Assembly (NCBI GenBank): GCA_003117195.1
Contig: BDSI01000004.1
Location: 1,731,290 to 1,795,289, forward strand
Direction: 5' to 3'
Source of the DNA: Eudorina sp. 2006-703-Eu-15
Lineage: Eukaryota > Chlorophyta > Chlorophyceae > Chlamydomonadales > Volvocaceae
DNA: 64,000 nt
Positions 34,430 to 45,825 of this stretch are shown in pieces. The translations under genes and the position numbers were made by a program. Below the pieces are notes generated by a model that worked only from the letters and a program-made list of their open reading frames with translations, was not told where the DNA came from and did not search any database. How positions within the stretch are numbered: the first letter of the stretch is position 1; the number at the start of each line of letters is the position of its first letter.

Positions 34430-37400
34430 ATGGGCCTCCTACGACGTGCGCTGCGACGAACGCACGGCGCCTCCGGCGCCGCCACCCCCGGCCGTCGGCC
34501 GCAGCGGACGGCTCCCGCCTCCGTCTTCGCGCTGTGCGCTGCCGTACTGACCGCCGCCGGTACGGCAGCGGTGCTGCTGCTGCTGGGCGTGGCGGGTCCG
34601 CCGCCAGTGCGCGGCTACGTCCCCTGGGATTTGACCAACTTCCAGAATGAGTACGCCTGTGATAACTCCACTGTACGGATAGTCAGGTGGGCTGGGCGGG
34701 TTCCCCTCCGGCGGGGAGGGGATGACAGGGAAAAAACACGCACGTGCTTCCGAGGTTGGTTGGGGCGGGTTTCCTCGCCGAGCCACGCACGTGTAGTGTT
34801 CGATTTGTCTTTTAGTTCCTCACTAAAGTTGGGGGGTGTCAGGGACGCCCCACGACCCGGGGAGCAAGGGCGGCGGAAGGAGCCCCTGCGGACGGACACA
34901 GCAGCAGCTAGGGGGGGGGGTGCCTGGGGTGCCCCATGGGGTGCCTCGGGCCGGGGACCGGGAGGCGTGCACCCGCCCCACCTACTTAGGGGCCTGCCTT
35001 AGTCTAGGATGGAATGCGGGGAAGGGGGGGAGATTGTGTCAAGTGGCGGCGAGCACACGTCAGGTCGTGGGTTGCCTGCCTGGAGGGCTGCCATTCCTCC
35101 CACCCAGCCGCCCACCCACCCGCCCACCCACCCACCCACCCACCCACCCACCCACCCACCCACCCACCCGCCCGCCTCCTCAGACCCCGCACGGTGGAGG
35201 ACGTCCAGGCGGCGGTCAAGCTGCACAGCAGTGTCAAGGCGGTGGGCGGCGGATGGTCTTGGAACCAGGTGCGGCGGGGTCAAGGGTGGTGTGCCTGGTG
35301 TCTGTTGTTTGCGGGGAGGGCGTATCGCCGGTGGGGAGGGAGGGGCCGGGCCGGGGAGCTGGATGGCCGCGGATGGGAGGATGTCGGACGGGATGGGGGA
35401 AGGACCCGTGGGTCACTACTACACACCGTTTCTCCGCCTCTGATGGTGGGCAGATTGCAGATTGACACCGTCAGTAAGTATCTTGGACAAAGGTGATTCG
35501 GCCGGGCTCAAAAGCTCCTCAGCACACCAGAGACGCGGTCGGGTGCCTGCAATCATGTTTGGTGCCGCCCCGTCCGCATGTCCTGGTCCCGGCTTGCCCG
35601 CGCCACCGCCTGTCTGGCCCGGGACCCTGTTCTTGCCCCCCCGCCCCCCGCCCCCGCAGCCCTTCATGTGCGGTCGCGCATTATTGGGGTCCCTCCTGGG
35701 CTGGGGCCCCCGTTTCTATTTTATCTAAAAAGAGGTATAAAAGAGGTGTTAACGGGGGCCTGTTCCTGCGCCACCCCGCCCCCTGCCCCCCCCGCAGCCC
35801 TTCATGTGCGCCAGCAACGGCACCAACGCGCCCACCCCGGACGGCTACCGCTGGCTCAACACCACCGGCACCGGCAGCGGCCCGGCCGCGGCCCCGGCGC
35901 CTGACGCCCCCGCCAACATCGTGATGCAGACGCTGCGGCCGCTGGTCATCGACGTCAACGAGACGGAGGGCAGCGTCACCGTGGATGCGGGTGGGTGCTG
36001 GGTGGAGCCGAACCGGACACGGGCGGCGGCAGAAGGGGCGGCTGGATGGTGGTGACCTATTCGGTTCGTAGGTGGTGGTTAGTTCGTTGGTTTGGTTGGC
36101 TGCACGTGCACGGGTGCAGCGAGCATGTTCGTCGTACACCTGAGTAGGGCCACAGCCCGAAATAAGTCAAGTATGTACAGTGCGGTAAAGTACGGTTTCA
36201 GGTGGGGCAGCCCTCCCACCGCCTTTCGCGTAACCCTCCCTCCCCGCTCCCGGCTCCCGGCTGCTGCCTGCTGCAGGCGTGCGCACCATCGACCTGCTCC
36301 GCTACCTGGCCAACTACGTGACTCCGACCGCCCCCGCGGGCTGGACCCTGCCCGCCTTCCCCTGGTTCGTGTTCCAGACGCTGGGCGGCGCCGTGGCCAC
36401 CAACACACACGGCAGCAGCCTCCAGCACAGCTCCCTCTCCAGCCAGGTGCGGTGCGGTGCGGGACCTGCGCGCCACACGCGCGCCACACAGCACAGCGCA
36501 GCACCGCGTACAGCACAGCACAGCACAGCACAGCACAGCACAGCACAGCACAGCACAGCACAGCACAGCACAGCACAGCACGCTTACCACCACGTCCTCC
36601 GCCACACAGCACAGTGCAGAAGAGCACGACGTAAAGTGTTGGATTGGTGGATGCGTGGCCGTTGCCTGTGGTTCTTTCCCCCGGGGGGGTTTGTAGTCAC
36701 CGTCTGACGCCTTGCCGGCCCTTACTTGGTCGACCGGCTTGACCCGAAGCCCCTCACCTCCCCTCGCCCTCGCCCTCGCCCATCATTCTTCACCGCCACC
36801 CGCCACCGGCTTCCCCCCTTCCCCCCTCCCCTGCCCCCAGGTCCTGGCGCTGACCGTGGTCCTGGCCAACGGCACCGTCCGCACCTTCACACCGGAGAGT
36901 GACCCCTTTCTCATGCGGGTATGTACGGCAATTATTGGAGGGGTATGCACGAGGATGTACGGCAATGACCAAGGCCGTGCGGAGTGGCTCGAGGAGGCGA
37001 GACGGACGAGCGGTTATGCATGATGGTTTGATCATTTGAGCGGTATCCCACCGTTTGCTGTCACCGGTACGGAGGTATTGAGGTACGTGTTCAATGGGTG
37101 TCCTGGCCTTATTATGTGTGGTACGGTCAGCCATACACGCCGTTCACCCCGCCCCGCACTCCCTCCTGCAGGCCCTCCGCGTGGGAGTGGGCAAATTGGG
37201 GATCGTCACCCACATCAAGTTCCGGATTGTACGGGAGGTGAGTCTTGTCGTACATGCCTGAAAAATTAATAAGATGCCCGGTTGGGCGGCCCGACTGCTG
37301 GCGCACACCTTTGTTGACCCTGACCTGTTGAGTCCCTTAAGTACATTGGTTCGTTCTCCCTCCTCTCCAAAAACCTGTTCCAAGATGTGTCAAACTCTTC

Positions 37401-39474
37401 GACAACGGTCCCTCCGCCCAATGTCGACCTCCGAACCTTCCCACCGTCCCGCGTGCGACATAGCGGTTCGTACGGTCCCGCCCCAATCCCGCCCCGATCC
37501 CCGCCCCGCCGCGGCCCTCAGGTGCCCGTCACCCGCACCATCCACCGCATCTCCGCCACCAACTTCCTCTCCCTCCTTCGCGCCGCCCAGTCCCAGTGGA
37601 CCTCCAACGGCACCCTGCCCGACTGGGTGGACGAAACGGAGTGGTTCTGGGTGCCGCAATACCACGAGGTGGGGCCCGCGAGCTGAGACCCATGGGTCTG
37701 ACCCATGGGTCTCGAAACAGAGTGGTTCTGGGTGCCGCAATACCACGAGGTGGGGCCCGAGAGCTGAGACCCATGGGTCTCGAAACGGAGTGGTTCTGGG
37801 TGCCGCAATACCACGAGGTGGGGCCCGCGAGCTGAGACCCATGGGTCAGACCCATGGGTCTCGAAACGGAGTGGTTCTGGGTGCCGCAATACCACGAGGT
37901 GGGGCCCGAGAGCTGAGACCCATGGGTCTCGAAACGGAGTGGTTCTGGGTGCCGCAATACCACGAGGTGGGGCCCGAGAGCTGAGACCCATGGGTCTCGA
38001 AACGGAGTGGTTCTGGGTGCCGCAATACCACGAGGTGGGGCCCGAGAGCTGAGACCCATGGGTCTCGAAACAGAGTGGTTCTGGGTGCCGCAATACCACG
38101 AGGTGGGGCCCGAGATCTGAGACCCATGGGTCTGACCCACGGGTCCCGACCCACGGGTCTGTCCCGTACACGCGGGACGTCGCTTCTCGCGGCTCAGTTT
38201 TACACGTGCGACGCAAGGGTCGTGTGAAGACTACGTCGTGTCCGCACTGCGCCCAACACACACTCGGACCTGAGGTCACCCCATGAAGACACAGCGGTGT
38301 CCGAAGCTCCGAACCCCGACCTCAACGCCGACCCCCGCCCCGGCTCCGTGTGATATTAGGCAGGCAGAACATTGAGTGCGGGCAGAGCAGTGCCCGAATT
38401 TTGCCCGTATGCGCAAATAATACACCTTGTAACGGTTGCATATACACCCAATGCTCGACCCATATTAAATACAAGGCTGCTGTGTCGGAGGAGTGCTGCC
38501 AACCTGGTGTTTCATAGGCAGGCCGAACAAGAGTGCATACCCGGTGTGTGTATGTGTGTGTTCCTTGTTCTAAAAGAACACGCCCGGCCCGTATGTGTGT
38601 GTTTGGGCCATGTGTATGTGCAGTTTCTAATGGTTTCCTTCACCCGAGGGGATTCCCCCGACGCCGCCACGCGCCTGGCCGTTCTGACCGCCTACGCCAA
38701 GTCGCCGCCCGAGTCCACCACCGCCTACAACACCTCTCTGGCGCTGCTGGAACAAGCGGAGGACTTGCGCAACGGCAACATCACCCTGGACGGTGAGTAC
38801 GAGATGTACATATGTACGGCTGTGGTACATAGGTAGGTACGGCATGTATAGGCGGGCGTGCCACTAGGTGGGTTTGGTGCATGGTGCGCGATATCAACGA
38901 GGTGGCGATGTTGGTGGTGGTCGGTGCCCAACGTCTCTCGATCTCTCTCTTGACCAGTGTCAGATACCTGACACGGTCCTTTGCTCGAGTGCTTTTACAC
39001 GTGGTATCAAGACACCCTCAACGCCCACCAATCTCACCCCACTCGCTCCGCCCCAACGTGTCTCGCGGCTCCCGTCCCCGCGAACCCCCCGCCCCGCCGC
39101 GCGCTCCCGCCGCTTGCCCCCGCCCCGCAGTGTTCCCCCTCCTGACCAACGTCACCTTCGACCCCGTCACCAACATCTCCGACGTCGCGCTGCCGGTGCT
39201 CCGAAACCTCAACGACACCGTCATCAATGTGCCTTGGCAGCAAAGCCCCGGAGCAGGCGCCGGCGCCGGCGGCAACGCCGCCGCGGCCGCCTCCGGCGCC
39301 CCAACGCCCACGGTCTCCGCCATGCAAGGCCCCGCCCCCGCCGCCGCCCCTAGCAGCGGCAGCGCCAGTTCATCCTCAAGCCTGGCCGCACTGGCCTCTG
39401 CGGTCGCCGCGGGACGAATGCCCAAGCCGCCGGCGGCGCCCAAGCAGCCACCGCCAGCTCCGGCCGAGCCGGCT

Positions 39475-39563
<89 letters not shown>

Positions 39564-39705
39564 CCCGCCACCGGCACCAGCGGCGACCCCAACAGAGACC
39601 CAGACGGCTCCAACTGACGCCTCTGGCACTGCCCCTGCTGCTATCCCGGATGGTGCTGCGGCGAGAGATGCTGTGGCGAGCCTGTTTCGGGCTGCTAACG
39701 GCGGC

Positions 39706-39746
<41 letters not shown>

Positions 39747-42467
39747 GATCATCGCGGCGGCACCCAGCGGGAAGCTGCGGATCATGGACGGCACCCCCTC
39801 CACGGCGGCAGGGGCCCAGGCGGCGGCGGAGGGGTCCGACTGGGCCATCCCGGACCGCCGGCCGCCTACGGGTGGGTTTGGGATGCGGGCAGGGGTGGGG
39901 CTAGGGCAATTATGTAATTGCAGGTTGGGAGTACGCAATCGAAGCTTAGAAAACTGGGATCTGGGGATGGCTGATGCCTACCAGTCCGCCCGCCACCCCG
40001 CTTTATTTCCCTTCGCGCCCCCGACGCAGTGTTCTACGGACTGGCCAACATGGCAGACGCGTACATCGACATCTCGCGCAGCGGGGTCTACTCCATCGCC
40101 GCCAACGGTACCCACGAGTCGCAGACCGCCTACCTCTTCCAGCCGGAGGTAGGTGGGCGTGTCGTCTGGAATGGGAGGGCCGGTTAGGGTTGTTAGCTCT
40201 TGTCTCTTGGGGTTGGTCCACCGGCGGACCGGCGCTTCGGTTGCGGCCTGATGCGTTGGGGGGCATGATGCCACCAGGGCCTTACCACGCACCCACCGCG
40301 TGAGTTCTCATTCGTACGACAGTCCAAGCGCCTTCCCCCGCTTTAACCATCCATCACCCCGCAGGCGATCCTCGAGGTCAATATCCGAAAGGTCCTGTAC
40401 GACCAGGTGCGCGCCGTACAATCGTGGTCGTACTCTGTACGAATCAGATCACTGCAGGGAACCCTCTTCCCTTGCCTGCACCCAACCACGTGGACAGGTC
40501 GACGCGCTGCCAGCTGACAATGCCCCGGCCGGAACGTGGGTGTCGACAGCAACCCGCAGAGATCCAAGTTGGATCCACTGCCCTGCTTTCATCCCATCTG
40601 GATCTCTTCGTACATTCCCTCTTTCCCAATGTCATACTGCCGTACAATCCCTCTTCCCGTACGTGCAGTACGAGGTGGCCATCCCGGTCTCCACCATGGC
40701 CGACTGCTGGCAGGGCCTCCTGGAGCTTCTGTACGGCGCCGACAACCTGGACGGCACGACGTACAACGGTACGGCATCGCCGCAGAGCATCGTGTCCAAG
40801 CTCGCCAAGAACTCCAACGGCACTTCGCTGACGGGCCCCAACGGCCGCCCCGACTACGGGTTCCGGAGCAACCCGCTGGTCCGCATGACTGGCGCGGAGG
40901 AGGGCCTCCTCAGTCCCTCCGGCAGAGAACCTCACATCTGGCTGAACATCGAGGACTACCTGTACTACAACCGGTACGACACCATGACGTGATGTTGTAC
41001 ATCTTCTCGTACCCTGTTTGTATGGGAGGACTCGGGGTTGTTAATCGGGAACCCAAATCACCTGCCCGTTGGTTTGCCGGATTATGTGTACCGTATGTGC
41101 ATTTGGGGTTGCCCGTCGCTTCTTCGTTCTTTTGTATAATAAGAGAAAACTGAGCCGCGTGGTGGCTGCGTATATGCGTGCGTGTGGTTTCGGCTGCCGC
41201 GCCGTTCCCTCCCCTCCTGTCAATCAAGGCAGCGAACCCTCGCCTCCCTGCCCTCCCTGGTCCCTGCCCTCCCAGCCCCATCCGACGCACCAATGTGGTG
41301 TTCAAGTCGCTCGTGGGCTACCTCCGCAGCGACCCGCGCTGCGGCAACGCCAGCCTGACGGGCGCGGGGGCGCGAATGCACTGGGGCAAAGCAGGTGAGG
41401 CAGGCGATGGGCATGCACGACGAGGGGGCGGGCTGCGCCCACGTGGGACGTGGTATTCAAAGCCCGTGGGATTCCGATGGAGCGACTCAGTGCTGCATTT
41501 TTGATTACGTGTGTACAACTCGCTCGTAAGCACACACCTGATTGAATGATGGGAGGGGTGATGGTGGGTCCCAGAGACGCGGGGGGCGTAAGGACAGTAC
41601 CTGGAAAAGGCGTTCGCGGATGCTGGGGCACCAGCTATCTATCTGTAGTCTGTGTCCTCAACAGGGGGCCCAAGCCGCGTGCGCCGGCCTTAGGGATCGC
41701 GCGGCCTCACAGGGCCTACGTCCTCACAGCGCGGTCGCACGGGGCACCGAGGAGCCGCCCCTCTGGCAGAGGTTGTCGTACGTCTTTTGGCGGGCGTGGC
41801 TTTGGCATGTTCCCGTGTGCCCAGCGGGGCGTGCAAGGCGTGGTGCTGGCTGTCATGTCAGGCTGTCGTGCACCTGTCGTACGCTCCAGGCTGGCCGGAC
41901 GCGGGCTGCTGGCATGGCGACAAGGAGTACCCGGACACGTGGTGCGATTTTGGCTGCGCCGTACGGCAGCTGGATCCGAACGGTATGTACAAAATGGTGT
42001 CTCGTCCATGTCGTACATACCCGTGCTTCTGTGCAACACCGCTTGCGCAAACAAAGAAGAACATACAGACAAACACGCATTCGACTACCCGCAAGCTGAT
42101 GAGAGCGGCCATTCACACGCCCACACACGCTGTGCCCATGCCCCCCCCCCCCACACCCCCCCCACCCCACCCCCACACACCCACACACCCACACTCAAAC
42201 CCCCATAGCGTACACACCCGTCTCACGCGCATCACGCACTCCTGCCTTGCCTGCGAGCGAACAACCACAAACCCCGCGTCGCTCGCAGGCAAGTTCCGCG
42301 ACTCCGCCCCCGACCGGTGGAACTGGGAGGGCGCGCCCCTGGACCGCTGCTGCGTGCCCGACCGCGGCTTCAAGACCGCCGCCGAGGACCCCTCCTGCAC
42401 CTGCACCGTCACCCACAAGCGCTCCGCGGAGGACTGCCCGCCGCCGCCGTACTACACCTACCGGTGA
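34430..42467 (+). CDS. FAD-linked sugar-1,4-lactone oxidase, membrane-anchored, 15 exons
   Basis: Exons: 34430-34686, 35184-35268, 35798-35990, 36277-36446, 36841-36918, 37172-37237, 37522-37668, 38624-38792, 39131-39871, 40030-40148, 40365-40406, 40669-40973, 41276-41394, 41890-41982, 42289-42467. They total 2,763 nt, 920 residues, every phase matching. An N-terminal hydrophobic helix lies at about residues 28-57. The PCMH-type FAD domain has RPRTVEDVQAAV, AVGGGWSWN, LGGAVATNTHGSS and GKLGIVTHIKF. The C-terminus has the lactone-oxidase hallmark RMHWGKAGWPDAGC, then DTWCDFGC and a Cys-rich tail. Family members (L-gulonolactone, D-arabinono-lactone oxidases) make ascorbate or analogues from sugar lactones. 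The His that binds FAD covalently in many members is absent from VGGGWSWN. Exon 9 inserts about 150 residues of Ala/Pro/Ser, including long poly-Pro and poly-Ser runs. Several Asn-x-Thr/Ser sequons suggest a lumenal or extracellular face. Confidence 0.88.
35098..35170. repeat. (CCCA)n microsatellite in intron 1 of the oxidase
   Basis: A run of cacc/ccca tetramers ends about 10 bp before the acceptor of exon 2. On the sense strand it forms a C-rich pyrimidine-type tract. Confidence 0.9.
36511..36580. repeat. (CAGCA)n microsatellite in intron 4 of the oxidase
   Basis: Fourteen perfect copies of the pentamer cagca follow about 60 bp after the exon 4 donor. The open frames over it are a by-product of the repeat. 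Confidence 0.95.
37631..38160. repeat. Tandem array of exon-7 end plus splice donor (seven units)
   Basis: The last ~38 nt of oxidase exon 7 (encoding ETEWFWVPQYHE) and the following intron start GTGGGGCCC are repeated seven times in total. Spacing is 69-79 bp and copies are near-identical. Units are joined by one or two copies of gagacccatgggtc. Each unit carries an intact GT donor in the same context as the real one. Small variants alternate: aaacgg/aaacag and gcgagc/gagagc. Confidence 0.95.
39473..39573. repeat. (CCG)n tract encoding poly-proline, inside exon 9
   Basis: An almost pure CCG run in the oxidase reading frame encodes more than 30 consecutive prolines. A second coding microsatellite, (AGC)n encoding serine, lies at about 39709-39745. 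Both are in frame with the flanking family-like sequence of exon 9. Confidence 0.9.
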
Positions 42468-43752
42468 AATTGTGCGGCAATTGTACGACAGGTTACGTCA
42501 GTTGCACGTGTACGGCAGTTGTACGGCAGTTGTACGTCGGTTGCACGGCAGTTGCATGGCACTGCTGTGATGTAGTGGTCCTGAATCTGACAGGATGTGC
42601 GTTTGGGGGCGCTGGGCTGCCAGGGCACATGGTTACGCAGCCGTTCACTTTTTATGTTTCTGGGGAGATGCGTTGGGCGTCCGTTGGCGTGGCGTTGCGT
42701 TGGGTTGCGTACTTGTGTTGCGCTGGGCTTGGTCATCGTCGTGTGCGAGATTGGCGAAGCAAGCACAGCGCTTGCGCAGGTCGTGGCGGGCTGACGGACC
42801 ATGTCTTGGCTGCCGTGCGGGGGGTTACTGGACAAACGAGTTATTTGACAGGCCGCTTGACCGGGTGTGGAGATCCAGCGCGCGGATGGGCAACTTGATG
42901 TTTTTTTCAGAGAGTACACGTGAGGTGACCAGTCGGGGTGCACCACATGCCCGCAATCCCGGAGCGCCATCTCCGGTTCCCTTCGCGGATGGCAGAATGG
43001 ATCCAGTCGCCCGCACGGGTGGGCAGATAGGCCCATCCATTCCAAAAGGAGCAGCGCGCAGCAGCAGTAGCGGTCGAAAGTCGGGGCGGGGAGAGGACAG
43101 CGGTAGTTAGTAGTTGGTAGTTGGTAGTTGATCAGGACCCGGGGTCACACACGGGTCACTTGCGGCGTGCCCTCGGGCAGGCAACCCCTTCTCCCCCGCA
43201 TCGGGTGGTCTGTCCTGGAGTGCCGTACGCACTTGCTGGCTGGCTGGCTGGACAGCGGGATCTCCAAACATGCCATTTCATTGACATGTTGAGCATTTCC
43301 GCACTGCGCAGTGCGCTCATCACTTTTTCTTTATTTATCATTGCCGAACAATGCCCGGTTGCTGCTGGTGGGGAGCGGCGAATGCTGGTTTTCCAATAAG
43401 ATGTTGCAGTGGACCCCGCAGGTCAGCGGTTGCAGGTTGGGACTTGAATGAATGAATGAACGTTACAGCGGACCCCAACGGGATCACCGGTGTATACTTG
43501 CGTGTTGCGTGTTGCGTCGGTCGGCTGCCTTCACGAGGCCCCTACCCCCCTCCCCGCGTCTGCCTCCCAGACCCTACTGAGCTCGGCTGACGCGCATTCC
43601 GGACCAGCGGGTGGCTCGGTTGCGACATGGGGTGGCGGGTGGGTGGCTCGGTTGCCCTGGTTGGGACCTGGGTCTCACTGTCATCAGAGTTCAAGCGTCC
43701 TCGCTCGGCCGGATGTACGGCTTGCCGTATGGCAGGCAACCCCTCAGACCCA
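42468..43752. other. Intergenic / 3' flank of the oxidase
   Basis: No supported gene. Contains short GTACGG-rich direct repeats just after the oxidase stop (42480-42560), a stretch of tagttggtag repeats near 43108-43130, and dispersed repeat copy 4 (43446-43495). Confidence 0.4.
43446..43495 (+). repeat. Dispersed repeat family 'ACGTTACAGCGG', copy 4
   Basis: Reads gaatgaatgaatgaacgtta then cagcggaccccaacggga and ggtgtatac, after which similarity to the other copies stops. It is short and lies close to the 3' side of the retrotransposon remnant. Confidence 0.65.
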
Positions 43753-45825
43753 TCACGCCCCAAAGTAATATCTGTAATGTATCACTTGCAACATTGCTCC
43801 GATGTTTGATTTGATTTGTTGCGTTGGTGTGTAGCAGGCGGTGGGGGGAAGGGGGTAACACGGCTGACGACGCAGGGGCATGCTGTTGACCGTGCCGTGT
43901 GTGTGTATGTGTTCGGGGGGATACCCCACCCCAACCACCCAGGCCCATGGGTGTGGAAAATGTTCGCACAGTAGGCCAGCCGTTGGCGGCTCAGGCAGCC
44001 ACACGTTGGCTCGGGTGATGGGGCCCGGAACGTGTACCCCGATCTGCTGTATCACTGCCTGAGCGACCGGGCATGCCCAGAAATGGTGTGCCCGTGGTGA
44101 ACACGGGTGGGGCCCCGCACCGCCGTACTCGCCGCACCCGCACGCCTCGGGGTGGGTGTTGTGGAGGTGGCTGTTGCCAGGCAGCGGGACCCCGTCAACC
44201 GCCAGGCGCCACAGTGTTTCTTTGTGCTCCCGTTCCCACTTGATGGCCCAAAGCCGCTGTAGAGTGGCAGGCATGCTGGATCCTGGATGCCGGGGGGTGT
44301 GCCGTAGGGCCAGCTACGCCGTCTGCCTCAAGCTGTTCCCTGGCCTCCTGTTCGTATGCGGCGCGCAGTCGTGCTGCACCTCCTGGCCGGGCTGCCGCCA
44401 CCTCCTGCAGCTGCAGCTGTGTCGCCAGTCGGACAGTCAGGCCACTAAGCTTGACAGTCAGCGAGTTGGCTAGCCGCCACCCCATCAGTGTTGCTATCTT
44501 CCAAAACGGGGAAATAGAATTCCGCAGGTTTCCGGCCTGTCGCCAGTAGCCAAAAAACCTTTGGCAGGGCAGATTTTGGGGGGCTTCCTAGGTGCCAGGA
44601 AATAAAAACCTCCGAGGCAGGGTGGAAATATTTCTCTGTGTTTCGACAGCAGGGCCACTGTTACCACAGCGACGACAGGGATTCTAAGTCCATGGAGGCC
44701 TGAAGCGCGCTTTCCTTGCGTCGCGGATGCATATGGGAGGGTAACCAGGAGTTGGGGACACGGCATTCGAGTGCGTTTTGGCGGTAGACAGGTGTACGAT
44801 GCAGGATTTTTCCCTGCGCCTGCAGATTTCCAGGCCTTCCTGGTAGTCTGGAAAATAGTTGGCAGGGCAGATTTCCGGCTCTCCACAGCGTCAAATAAAT
44901 GAAATCTCGCAGGTTTCTTGGGGTCCGGGAAATAAAAAATTTCCGGCTTTTTTGCCCGTAAATATTCTTTTTATTTAAGATAGCAACACTGCACCCCATC
45001 CGGTCCACAATCCGCCGACGGGTCCCTTCCTCGGACTCCAGGTCCCCCGCCCGCTCGGGGTGGTCCAACACAGCTGTTGCAGCTCCCCGCCACTCCTCGC
45101 TGATGTCGGCGATTAGGCGGTGGATGGCCGTCAGGGTCGGCCCTCGCCTGAAGGTCGTGGCCTCATGTGGCGCCAGGTGGTCGCGGACCCACGCGTCCCA
45201 TCCAGCACCGGCTGCGGGTGCCCCGCCGGCTGCACGCGCGACCCGTACTGCGTCCCCTACTGTTCGAAGCTTCCCGCAGGCTGCCAGTCGTGTGTGCCGC
45301 CTCTCCAGGCCGGGCCACGGTGACGGTTCCGCGGTGTCCCGCGTCTCCGCCGGCGTGAAGTCCGGGTCCGTGTCGGCTGTGCGGTCCTCCATGCCATCTT
45401 CCGCTGCCCCCGGAGTGTTGTTGGGTAGGAGTGGGTTCCCCCACAAGGGGATGTTGAAGCGCCAGTCGCCGGCCACCGGGAGTGGGGATGTGTCCACGTC
45501 TTGCACCGGCGGGAGGCGGCTGAGGGCCCCCATGATTCTGCGGATGTCCTGGGGCAGCGATGCCAGTCCAGGCAGCGTGTCCGCGCTGTCTGGTGGGCCT
45601 GCCGTCAATACTGAGCTGGGGCTAAGATTCGCTTGGTGGTGCCGAAGGTAGGTGGCCGTCACCTGCGCCCACGGGTGGCCGCGAGCCCCCGGCGGTTGGC
45701 CCACCGACCGGGCCAGGCGTGTCGCCCACACAGCCTCGCTCCCTCGCGTAGCAGTGGGCTTGTGGGCTTGTATGGGCTTGTGTGTGTGTCCAGACCCGCT
45801 TTTCGGCAACTCCCTATCGAACTCA
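43753..45825 (-). pseudogene. Non-LTR (L1-like) retrotransposon ORF2 C-terminal remnant, interrupted
   Basis: On the minus strand the upstream part (45825-45000) encodes RT-flanking sequence such as LPQDIRRIMGALSRLP, PLWGNPLLPNN and LRTVGDAV. Past the inserted MITE the frame resumes with GWRLANSLTVKL at 44485. The end (44274-43900) has ETLWRLAVDGVPLPG and a zf-RVT-like C-x-C...HHFWACPVAQAV pattern, typical of L1-clade ORF2 C-termini. No reverse-transcriptase catalytic core is present, so it is 5'-truncated. The two downstream parts are in different frames, so a frameshift near 44280-44350 is likely. The 5' boundary is approximate. Confidence 0.7.
44486..44991. mobile_element. hAT-like MITE, 506 bp, with perfect TIRs and 8-bp TSD
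   Basis: Terminal inverted repeats cagtgttgctatctt (44486-44500) and aagatagcaacactg (44977-44991) match exactly. The flanks are identical 8-bp duplications caccccat (44478-44485 and 44992-44999). An 8-bp target-site duplication is diagnostic of hAT-type insertion (family knowledge). The interior is AT-richer than its surroundings, has [15 protein letters not shown] subterminal motifs and no transposase frame, so it is non-autonomous. Removing element plus one duplication restores the host retrotransposon frame. Confidence 0.9.

Noticed and set aside
37518..38279. Long ORFs on both strands (about 200-250 residues) across 37.3-38.3 kb
   Set aside because: They arise from the tandem array whose unit leaves several frames open; no family features beyond the exon-7 copy.
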